From: Syntrophales bacterium
GTDB lineage: Bacteria; Desulfobacterota; Syntrophia; Syntrophales; UBA2210
Length of the DNA: 64,000 nt
Assembly: GCA_023228425.1 (NCBI GenBank)
Contig: JALOBE010000001.1
Span: forward strand, 124,001-188,000
Reading direction: 5' to 3'
Part shown: piece by piece, positions 1 through 7,035 of the stretch
How the letters are laid out: each line of letters begins with the position of its first letter
Position numbering within the stretch: the first letter of the stretch is position 1
The notes under the pieces: generated by a model
Told to the model about the DNA's origin: nothing
Database searches by the model: none
Seen by the model: the letters and a program-made list of their open reading frames with translations, nothing else
Translations under genes and position numbers: made by a program

Positions 1-64
1 ACGGGGAGGGCTCCTGGGCGATGCGATCCTCGGGCAGACTGTAGATGAAATCCTTAATTCTCAT
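1..64 (-). CDS. queA: tRNA preQ1 ribosyltransferase-isomerase QueA, N-terminal fragment
   Basis: Only the first 21 codons lie in the window, read leftward from an ATG at 62-64. The peptide begins MRIKDFIYSLPEDRIAQEP, which matches the conserved QueA N-terminus (a D-F/Y-x-LP-x-x-L/I-IAQ-x-P pattern). QueA transfers the ribosyl moiety of S-adenosylmethionine to preQ1 at position 34 of certain tRNAs, forming epoxyqueuosine. It is a cytosolic enzyme. It lies on the same strand downstream of the DUF2065 and mazG genes. The rest of the protein is outside the window, so its integrity cannot be judged. Confidence 0.8.
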   Translation of the reverse strand, partial: MRIKDFIYSLPEDRIAQEPSP

Positions 65-142
65 GGTGAAAAGTGGTCGAAGATAACCAAAAAGATTCTG
101 TAATGTCAACGATAATGTGGAGGAGACCGTCGGCAGGCTCCG

Positions 143-328
143 TCAGATCCGCCCAAAATAAACCAGGACCGCGCCGATAATTATGGAAAAAAAACCGACA
201 GTCCGAAGCGTCGACGAAGGTGTTTCAATGATTCTGGTAAGATAGACCTTGATGCGATCAGGAAAGGTAAAGTAGGGAAGTCCCTCGATGATCAGAATCA
301 GCCCGACGACGCAGAGTAGTAACTTCAT
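143..328 (-). CDS. DUF2065 (YjeT-like) small membrane protein
   Basis: A 61-residue protein with two hydrophobic segments, about residues 2-20 (beginning MKLLLCVVGLILIIEGLPYF) and 44-60, joined by a short polar loop with PDRIKVYLTRI. This is the layout of the DUF2065 family. Its function is unknown and it is expected in the inner membrane. The ATG at 328 overlaps the mazG stop as ATGA, which implies translational coupling. A longer frame reaches 370, but that upstream part lies inside mazG and adds only charged residues, so the short start is preferred. Confidence 0.75.
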   Translation of the reverse strand: MKLLLCVVGLILIIEGLPYFTFPDRIKVYLTRIIETPSSTLRTVGFFSIIIGAVLVYFGRI

Positions 329-1137
329 GGAATGTCTCCAAGTATACCGTTCTCTTTTGATAACTTCCACAGCCGCTCCATGTCGTCCATGGTTGCGGTT
401 TCCGGAGTTTTATTTTCCCGGGCGAGGCGGTCGACAATAAAGGAGAAACGGTCTTCAAACTTTCGAATGGAACCCCGCAGGGCACGGTCGGGATCGACCC
501 GGGCATGGCGGCACAGATTGACCAGGGAAAACAGAAGATCCCCCAGTTCTTCTTCGATTCCACGGGCATCCCGATCTGACAGAGACGCTCCAAGCTCATC
601 CAGTTCCTCCCTGATCGTGTCAATTACACCGTCACGGTCGCTCCAGTCAAACCCGACCCGTGCCGCTTTGTCTGTTATTTTCAAGGCTCGTCTCAGGGGA
701 GGAAGGGAACGGGGAACACTCTCAAAGAAGGATTCCCTGTCACCTCTGCCCCGGCCTTCCCGGCGTTTTATCGCCTCCCAGTTTTCCCTGATGGCGCTTA
801 CCGTGTCCGCCTTCAAAGAGTCGAACACGTGAGGATGACGGCGAATCATTTTATCCCCGATACCGACCATAACGTCGGCCATGTCAAAGGCCCCCTCCTC
901 TTCGGCAATACGGGCAATGAAAATAATCTGGAAGAAAAGATCTCCTAACTCCTCCTTCAGGTGATCCGGGGACCCTTCGTCTATGGCATCCAAAACCTCG
1001 CAGGCTTCGTCCATGAGATATCCTCCCAGGTCCGCCATGGTCTGCCGCCGGTCCCAGAGACAGCCTTCGGGGGAGCGCAGTCGCGCCATAATTCCCTGTA
1101 TCCGTTCGAATGCCATCAGGGTGCGACTGGTTGTCAC
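325..1137 (-). CDS. mazG: Nucleoside triphosphate pyrophosphohydrolase MazG
   Basis: A 270-residue protein with tandem MazG domains. The first has a WDRRQT motif near residue 30, then EACEVLDAID and EELGDLFFQ. The second, in the C-terminal half, has REELDELG and EEELGDLLFSLVNLCRH. These acidic helices bind Mg2+ and house-cleaning MazG enzymes use them to hydrolyse NTPs to NMP and PPi. Length agrees with the E. coli-type enzyme (about 263 residues). It overlaps the DUF2065 start by 4 bases and probably forms a small operon with it. Confidence 0.95.
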   Translation of the reverse strand: MTTSRTLMAFERIQGIMARLRSPEGCLWDRRQTMADLGGYLMDEACEVLDAIDEGSPDHLKEELGDLFFQIIFIARIAEEEGAFDMADVMVGIGDKMIRRHPHVFDSLKADTVSAIRENWEAIKRREGRGRGDRESFFESVPRSLPPLRRALKITDKAARVGFDWSDRDGVIDTIREELDELGASLSDRDARGIEEELGDLLFSLVNLCRHARVDPDRALRGSIRKFEDRFSFIVDRLARENKTPETATMDDMERLWKLSKENGILGDIP

Positions 1138-1330
1138 AGCATATTCCTTCCTGTATGAACACGTTATAAGATGCCGGGAACGGGTATCCTGATAAGCTGC
1201 GTGTGCATCAGGCAGTCTGATGCCGGTGCCGTCTCACGCAACAGGTTTTGCTCAGAAGGATTTGTTGTTACACGGCATTAGCATAAAGAGAACGTCCTGT
1301 CAAAATCATCGGGGGAGGGAGGCAGAGGGA

Positions 1331-2641
1331 TCAGCGCCGCAGGAAGATGTCCCGGTCACGGTCCTGGAAATAGAGATAATTGTAGATGCCGCCATGGTGC
1401 GTCGACGCGAACATATCCTCACCTCTCCGCCTGCACTGTTCACATCCCCTGCCCGGAACGATAACGGCAAAAATGCGGGTACCCGTGTCCGCCATCGAGT
1501 CAATGGTGAGCAACCCTCCACATTCATCACACAACCTGACTCGTTCGATCTGCTCTTCGTGAATGTTGTCCGTGTCGTAAAAAATGACTCTTTTTCGCTC
1601 TTCGAATGAATCCGCCGCGGCTGACGATTCCTTTCGGGAGCGGATTTCCTTCCACTGGTTATGGAGAGCCGGAATGAGCCGTTCTATGTATGCCGTAACG
1701 TCGGCATCCTGTTTCAGCCGCTGCGGGTCATAGTCGGGCTCCCTCACAAATCCGTAGTCCACACCGGCCAGGGCCAGTATGATGCCCACGTTGATATAGG
1801 GAAGTGCCGTTTCAACAGAATATCCGCCCTCCAGAACGGCGATTTGGGGCTTCAGGCGGTCTGTCAGCATCGCGTAGCCCCGGGCGGTGAAGTTCATGTT
1901 TGTAATGGGATCGCTGTAGTGATTGTCCTGCCCGGCGGAGTTGATGATCAGGTCGGGCTTGAAATCATCCAGAATCGGCATAATGAGATTGTTCAGGGCA
2001 AACAGAAACCCTTCGTCCGACGTTCCCGGGGGCAGGGGAATATTGACGGTCAGCCCCCGGGCGTTCGGCCCGCCTGTCTCACGGGGAAACCCCGATCCCG
2101 GGTAGAGGGTTCTGCCGTCCTGGTGCATCGAAATGAAGAGCGTGTCGGGGTCGTGCCAGAATATATCCTGTGTTCCGTCCCCATGATGACAGTCCGTATC
2201 GACTATGGCTATTCTCCGGTGGCCATGGTGTTTGCGTATGTATTCCACCATGACGGCTTCGATGTTGATATTGCAGAAGCCCCGGGCACCGTGGACGACC
2301 CTCATGGCATGATGCCCCGGCGGCCGGACCAGAGCGAAGGCGTTGTCCGCATCGCCCCGAAGCACCCGTTCCGCGGCGGTGATGGCTCCACCTGCGGAAA
2401 CAAGATGAGATTCGGTAGTGACGGCTTCAGAGTCGGGCACACAGATATGCACCCTGTTGATGTCATTGACCGTCGCAATCCCCGGTTTATATTCCGTTAT
2501 GTTCTCAAGATCCAGCAGGCCCTCTTCAAAGACCTGGTCCTGCGTGTAGAGGAGTCGTTCCTCCCGTTCCGGGTGGGTGGGCGATATGGCCCAGTCAAGG
2601 GCGGGGAAAAAAACGAGCCCCGTTCTCCCGGCCCTGTTCAT
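1331..2641 (-). CDS. Histone-deacetylase-superfamily amidohydrolase with C-terminal zinc ribbon
   Basis: A 436-residue protein. The arginase/deacetylase fold shows the family motifs: RPPGHHA (His110-His111), DTDCHHGDGTQ (zinc ligands around Asp150 and His152), NSAGQDNHY (Asp239) and EGGY near 271. The enzyme should remove acetyl or another acyl group from an amine, with acetylpolyamine or acetyl-lysine as typical substrates. The true substrate is not readable. An unusual C-terminal part (about 350-436) carries CDEC at 371-374 and CEQC at 400-403, a probable zinc ribbon absent from ordinary AcuC/HDAC proteins. Its ATG overlaps the end of the hydantoinase gene by 4 bases, so the two are probably co-translated. 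Confidence 0.88.
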   Translation of the reverse strand: MNRAGRTGLVFFPALDWAISPTHPEREERLLYTQDQVFEEGLLDLENITEYKPGIATVNDINRVHICVPDSEAVTTESHLVSAGGAITAAERVLRGDADNAFALVRPPGHHAMRVVHGARGFCNINIEAVMVEYIRKHHGHRRIAIVDTDCHHGDGTQDIFWHDPDTLFISMHQDGRTLYPGSGFPRETGGPNARGLTVNIPLPPGTSDEGFLFALNNLIMPILDDFKPDLIINSAGQDNHYSDPITNMNFTARGYAMLTDRLKPQIAVLEGGYSVETALPYINVGIILALAGVDYGFVREPDYDPQRLKQDADVTAYIERLIPALHNQWKEIRSRKESSAAADSFEERKRVIFYDTDNIHEEQIERVRLCDECGGLLTIDSMADTGTRIFAVIVPGRGCEQCRRRGEDMFASTHHGGIYNYLYFQDRDRDIFLRR

Positions 2642-4311
2642 GAGCTCCTCCTTTGCTCGACACTTGCAATGAGTCCCGGTTTTATCTGGGCCCGTATCCG
2701 TATGTTGCGGCCCGTGGTGACAAATCCGCGAATCATGTTAAAAGACTGGTCTTCCGTAATCTCCATCACAAGGTCCTCTTTGCGGGCACCCATGGCCATG
2801 GCTCTCTTTTTCAGATGGTCCAGGCACAGGGAACGTGCCTCCTCCCTGCTGAAATCTGCCGGTATGGAACGCCGGATGCCCTCCTCCACGATCGTCAGGA
2901 TTCTTTTTTCCGTATCCGCCAGCAGCGTCAACTCCGTCGTGGTTCGAGCCAGTGCGGCTCCGACGGCATTGGCCACCTCGGCATCGGGGGGAACGACGGC
3001 GGTACAGCTGATTAAGGCTCCGATACGCGGTGCCATGGCTGCCGCGGGCCCGCCTGCGACATAAAGCACTTTCGGTGCCAGAATCCGGCCCTCCAGGAGC
3101 TCATGAACAGTGTATACGGGCTGATTATTAACGGCACCTATCATTTCGGTCGCAGCAACGGCAATCTTCCTGCAGGCTCCGTCAAAGATTCCTTCAGCTG
3201 TTTTCTCCACAGAACATCCCGCTTTTTCGGCCAGGGGGCGAAGGGCATCCACGGCCTTCATTCTGTCGCCTCTGGAAACAAGACCCAAAACGATCATCGC
3301 GTCCGTGGGAGTCGGACCGGGGCCTCCGAAAGCGGCGGCAGGTCCGAGCCGTTCCGGACCAATGACGAACGTTCCCTGTTCATAGACGACGGCACTGTCT
3401 CCACCGACACCTATGGACCGCGTTCGAAGCCCTCGAATGAGCGTTTTGTGGTTCGCGATGGTGACGCCTTGAGGTTCCAGGAGAGGAACACCGTCGGCAA
3501 GGAGGGCAATGTCTGTCGTAGTGCCGCCGATATCAAGGGCAACGGCATCGTCCCGGCACTCCGAAAGGCTGAGAATTCCCATGATGCTCGCGGCGGGACC
3601 GGACAGGATCGTCTGTACCGGGTAATGCAACGATTGGTGTATGTCAAGGGTACCCCCGTCCGCTTTCAGAATATACAGAGGAAACTTCCTTGCGAAACGG
3701 CCGACAGAAGCGGTGATTATGGATATAAACTCCCGACAGATGTTCCAGACGGCCGCATTCAGGAAGGTTGTGGCGATCCGGCGGGGATAGTTGAGATTTC
3801 CCGACATGCGGTGACCAAGGGACACGTGCTTGAATCCCGATCCCGCGATTGCCTCTATGTCAAGCTCAATTCCCGGGTTCCGGGGAGAAAACTTGCCCAC
3901 AATGCCGACATGGTGGATCCCCTGCTCTTGAAGATCACAAACGATGCTTTCCACCTCGCTCCGGTCGACGGGAACCACGGAAATACCCCGGTGGTTCACG
4001 TAGCCGGAAATGAACCGGCTGTGCTCGCCGACGGCAAGAAGCGACGGCGGGATCCCGGGACCATGAGCCAGAATCATGGCCACGGGACTTATTGTGTTTT
4101 CCACGATCGCGTTCGTCGATATGGTGGTGCTGAGGACCGCTCGCTCCAGGCGTGCCGGTTGCGCGGCGTCGATAATCAGGGTGGCCGCGTGAACAAGAGA
4201 ACGACCGATATCCTCCCGGTCGGTGAGAACCTTCACCTTGTGGAGAATCGTCCTGCCCTTGATGAGGACGGCATCGGTATGCGTTCCACCCACATCGATC
4301 CCCAAGATCAT
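2638..4311 (-). CDS. Hydantoinase/oxoprolinase family protein (HyuA-like)
   Basis: A 557-residue protein that starts with an actin-like ATPase phosphate-1 motif (GIDVGGTHTDAVLI, residues 4-17) and has the second nucleotide motif ALDIGGTTTDIALL in the middle, as in HyuA, 5-oxoprolinase and acetone carboxylase subunits. Such enzymes use ATP to phosphorylate and open lactam or imide rings. No HyuB partner is adjacent. It is the first gene of a two-gene unit with the deacetylase-like gene, which it overlaps by 4 bases. That pairing suggests a pathway opening a cyclic amide and then removing an acyl group, but this is inference. The ATG at 4311 begins the conserved N-terminus directly. Confidence 0.85.
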   Translation of the reverse strand: MILGIDVGGTHTDAVLIKGRTILHKVKVLTDREDIGRSLVHAATLIIDAAQPARLERAVLSTTISTNAIVENTISPVAMILAHGPGIPPSLLAVGEHSRFISGYVNHRGISVVPVDRSEVESIVCDLQEQGIHHVGIVGKFSPRNPGIELDIEAIAGSGFKHVSLGHRMSGNLNYPRRIATTFLNAAVWNICREFISIITASVGRFARKFPLYILKADGGTLDIHQSLHYPVQTILSGPAASIMGILSLSECRDDAVALDIGGTTTDIALLADGVPLLEPQGVTIANHKTLIRGLRTRSIGVGGDSAVVYEQGTFVIGPERLGPAAAFGGPGPTPTDAMIVLGLVSRGDRMKAVDALRPLAEKAGCSVEKTAEGIFDGACRKIAVAATEMIGAVNNQPVYTVHELLEGRILAPKVLYVAGGPAAAMAPRIGALISCTAVVPPDAEVANAVGAALARTTTELTLLADTEKRILTIVEEGIRRSIPADFSREEARSLCLDHLKKRAMAMGARKEDLVMEITEDQSFNMIRGFVTTGRNIRIRAQIKPGLIASVEQRRSS

Positions 4312-4646
4312 GACTTTTCTCCCTTACCCCCTGATGCCGGGTACCGGCTGACTCTTCGGATCAAAACCGGCCGCGTGAAGCGCCCCGTCACGCTGTCCGG
4401 GGGAATAATAAAGCGCGGCACGGCAGGTCGCCCCTTTCCGACAGCACATCCGTTACCACAGGAATGACAGGTGAGTCAATGCGCTCCGCGAGGGACCGGG
4501 AAGAAACGACGCGATGGAACGCCGGCACGAAACAAAGTGTTGACCGGGTTTTGTTTCCTGTGATAGTTTCAATAGTTAATTTCTGTTGCCGGCGCAATCA
4601 GGCGCCCCGACGCTGATCAGGCACACGAGGGGGAGTGGGGGGAACA
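4312..4646. other. Intergenic region between divergent hyuA-like gene and gdhA
   Basis: A 335-base divergent region. The right part holds a sigma-70-type promoter for gdhA (4540-4567) and a G-rich ribosome binding stretch at 4629-4642. The left part must contain the promoter of the minus-strand hydantoinase/deacetylase pair, but I see no clear consensus. No convincing small gene or RNA was found. Confidence 0.6.
4540..4567 (+). promoter_or_regulatory. Putative sigma-70 promoter of gdhA
   Basis: TTGACC at 4540-4545, a 16-base spacer, then GATAGT at 4562-4567 preceded by TG (an extended -10). It lies about 80 bases before the gdhA ATG in the correct orientation. Called by eye; no start-site data. 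Confidence 0.5.
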
Positions 4647-5996
4647 ATGCTTGATTTCATTAAAATGTGCGAAGAATGTAACCCGGGAGAAATTGAATTT
4701 TTACAAGCCGTCACAGAACTTGTCGAGTCGGTTCAGCCTGTCCTGGAACGGCATCCCGAATATCGCAAGGCCAGGATACTGGAACGGATGGTTGAGCCGG
4801 AGCGGATGATCATATTCCGCGTTCCCTGGATCGATGACCGGGGAGAGGTGCGGGTAAACCGCGGTTACCGCATCCAGATGAACGGTGCCATCGGACCCTA
4901 CAAAGGAGGATTCCGGTTTCATCCCACTGTCAACGCGAGCATTCTCAAGTTCCTCGCCTTCGAACAGGTCTTTAAAAATGCCCTCACTACCCTTCCCATG
5001 GGCGGCGGTAAAGGAGGCTCAAATTTCGACCCCAAGGGAAAATCAGACCTTGAAGTCATGCGATTCTGCCAGAGTTTCATGAACGAACTGTTTCGACACC
5101 TGGGAGCCAATACGGACGTCCCGTCCGGTGATATCGGCGTAGGGGCCCGGGAAATCGGCTACCTTTTCGGGACTTACAGAAAATTGAGAAACGAGTTCAC
5201 CGGCGTTCTCACAGGCAAACGCGTCGAATGGGGCGGCAGCCTGATCCGTCCTGAAGCAACGGGATACGGGGTCGTCTATTTCGCCGCAGAAATGCTGGCA
5301 ACACGCAACGAGACCCTGGAGGGAAAGGTGTGCCTGGTATCCGGTTCCGGCAATGTGGCACAGTACACTGTAGAAAAACTCATCACTCTTGGAGCAAAGG
5401 CTGTCACTCTGTCCGATTCGTCGGGATACATCTACGACGAGGCCGGTATCGACCGGGCGAAGCTGGACTTTGTAATGCGCCTGAAAAACGTGGAACGGGG
5501 TCGCATCAGGGAGTATGCCCGGCGCTACCCCGAGGCGGTCTATACCCCCCACGACGGAACTTCCGGCTTCAACCCTCTCTGGAACCACAGGGCCCACTGC
5601 GCGTTCCCCTGCGCCACGCAAAACGAAATCAACGCCCAAGACGCCCGAAATCTTCTCAATAACGGCGTCTATCTCGTCAGCGAGGGAGCGAATATGCCCA
5701 CCGTCCCCGGCGGAGTTGATCTGTTTGTGGAAAACAGGATTCTCTACGGGCCGGGCAAGGCGGCCAACGCGGGAGGTGTTTCCGTGTCGGGGCTCGAAAT
5801 GACTCAAAACAGCCTCCGTCTGAGCTGGTCCCGGGAAGAGGTCGACAACTACCTCCGGCGGATCATGACCGCCATTCACAAATCCTGCCTGGATGCCGCC
5901 GAAACATACGGCACGCCGGGCAACTATGTGGACGGTTCCAATATAGCGGGATTCGTCAAGGTTGCCGGAGCCATGCTTGACCAGGGTGTCGTATGA
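4647..5996 (+). CDS. gdhA: NADP-type glutamate dehydrogenase
   Basis: A 449-residue enzyme that interconverts 2-oxoglutarate plus ammonium and glutamate. Length and sequence match the hexameric bacterial NADP-specific class (E. coli 447 residues). Visible motifs are GPYKGGFRFHPTVN, LPMGGGKGGSNFDPKGK with the catalytic lysine region, and the Rossmann stretch VCLVSGSGNVAQYTVEKL. An in-frame GTG exists at 4635, but the ATG at 4647 follows a GGGGGGA ribosome binding stretch and gives the family start MLDFIK. It appears monocistronic, with its own promoter upstream. Confidence 0.95.
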   Translation: MLDFIKMCEECNPGEIEFLQAVTELVESVQPVLERHPEYRKARILERMVEPERMIIFRVPWIDDRGEVRVNRGYRIQMNGAIGPYKGGFRFHPTVNASILKFLAFEQVFKNALTTLPMGGGKGGSNFDPKGKSDLEVMRFCQSFMNELFRHLGANTDVPSGDIGVGAREIGYLFGTYRKLRNEFTGVLTGKRVEWGGSLIRPEATGYGVVYFAAEMLATRNETLEGKVCLVSGSGNVAQYTVEKLITLGAKAVTLSDSSGYIYDEAGIDRAKLDFVMRLKNVERGRIREYARRYPEAVYTPHDGTSGFNPLWNHRAHCAFPCATQNEINAQDARNLLNNGVYLVSEGANMPTVPGGVDLFVENRILYGPGKAANAGGVSVSGLEMTQNSLRLSWSREEVDNYLRRIMTAIHKSCLDAAETYGTPGNYVDGSNIAGFVKVAGAMLDQGVV

Positions 5997-6041
5997 CCCA
6001 TCGGCACCGGAAATGATTTGGTTTTAAAAGGAGAATCTGTC

Positions 6042-6494
6042 GTGGCCGGAAAATGTTTTGGCCCCGGAAAAAGGGGAAGCCGTCTCCGTCCCGCGGGAAG
6101 AGGAGACACAAACAAACGTCCGCTGGACGAGGTCATCCGGGAACTGAAGGAAAACGCCAGAAAAACCGGTGGTTCGGATTACCGGGAACAGTCCCTGTCC
6201 ATCCACGGTCTTGTCTGCGCCCGGTGCGGCAGGTCCTTCGAACAGAGAGACCGCAGGCTTCTGACGGTGCACCACAAAGACGGAAACCACCACAACAACC
6301 CCGCCGACGGCAGCAACTGGGAAAATTTATGCGTGCACTGCCACGACGACATTCACAGCCGGGGCATGCTGGGCGATTACCTTGACGGGACCGGCGTCGG
6401 TGCCGAGGGAGAGGTTGTCTATCGGGACAGTGCCGATTCTTCGGGATTCGGAACGCTGGCGGACAAACTGAGAAAAACCCGGAGCAAAGGCTGA
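6042..6494 (+). CDS. YajD-like HNH nuclease domain protein
   Basis: A 150-residue protein with a CARCGRSF zinc knuckle, then LTVHHKDGNHHNNPADGSN and NLCVHCHDDIHS, the HNH pattern with a structural CxxC/CxxC pair. It resembles the YajD family, predicted DNA endonucleases of unknown physiological role. GTG at 6042 is chosen because AAAAGGAG lies 9 bases upstream; a TTG at 6018 is in frame but lacks such a site. It is convergent with the FmdB-like gene at 6532. Confidence 0.82.
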   Translation: MAGKCFGPGKRGSRLRPAGRGDTNKRPLDEVIRELKENARKTGGSDYREQSLSIHGLVCARCGRSFEQRDRRLLTVHHKDGNHHNNPADGSNWENLCVHCHDDIHSRGMLGDYLDGTGVGAEGEVVYRDSADSSGFGTLADKLRKTRSKG

Positions 6495-6531
6495 CTCCGC
6501 CGATTCGAGTCCCTGGTACGGAACGGAAGCA

Positions 6532-6699
6532 TCAGCTCTTTCTGCTCGTAATCGCCGTAAAGTTCGATACAAGCTGGGAAACCTGACGCTTTCCCTTGCA
6601 TTTTGGACAGGCGGGCACCCCCTTGTCACGATCACTGATGCTTCTGGTCACGGTAAATTCTTTCTTGCATTTCCCGCAATGGTAGTCATAGATCGGCAT
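6532..6699 (-). CDS. FmdB-family zinc-ribbon protein
   Basis: A 55-residue protein starting MPIYDYHCGKCKKEF, with a second CPKCKGK pair, the hallmark of the FmdB/CxxC-CxxC-SSSS family of putative regulatory proteins. The ATG at 6699 is preceded by a GGAGG-like site. An in-frame extension to 6801 adds residues unlike the family. A second FmdB-type protein is encoded at 43445-43684. Function is unknown; zinc binding is expected from the two CxxC pairs. Confidence 0.82.
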   Translation of the reverse strand: MPIYDYHCGKCKKEFTVTRSISDRDKGVPACPKCKGKRQVSQLVSNFTAITSRKS

Positions 6700-6831
6700 G
6701 TTGTATCCCTCCTCGGCATGATCAAGTAACGCGTTATACATCGGACATTTTTCGACGTTGTACGAGTCTGTCAAGTATACCATGTCCCGTAGCCGCTTCA
6801 AGAACTATGGAACGACAGGCGGGATCGGGCC

Positions 6832-7035
6832 TCATCCGTCAAAGATGATGTTCAGCCCGCCACCGTCGCTGTCCTGCCGCTCTCCCACCGACATTCCACA
6901 GAATACGCACCTGTAGTCGTACTTGTCCCCCTGGGGCAGAACAAGGAGCAGGTTCTTTCTCACGGGAACGGAACGGCGGCACCGGGAACAGTACAGTTCC
7001 GTGGCGTCAAAATTATCGAAACTTTTTCGTCTCAT
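6832..7035 (-). CDS. Small two-CxxC zinc-ribbon protein, unknown function
   Basis: A 67-residue acidic-ended protein with CSRC near residue 16 and CVFC near residue 43, separated by a basic and hydrophobic stretch (RKNLLLVLPQGDKY). This looks like a treble-clef or zinc-ribbon fold, but I recognise no named family. The ATG at 7035 overlaps the nadE stop by 4 bases, so it is almost certainly translated as the second gene of a nadE operon. That context is the only hint of function. Confidence 0.7.
   Translation of the reverse strand: MRRKSFDNFDATELYCSRCRRSVPVRKNLLLVLPQGDKYDYRCVFCGMSVGERQDSDGGGLNIIFDG

Noticed and set aside
1661..3064. 467-residue plus-strand open frame
   Set aside because: Antisense shadow of the deacetylase and hydantoinase genes, which have clear family motifs.
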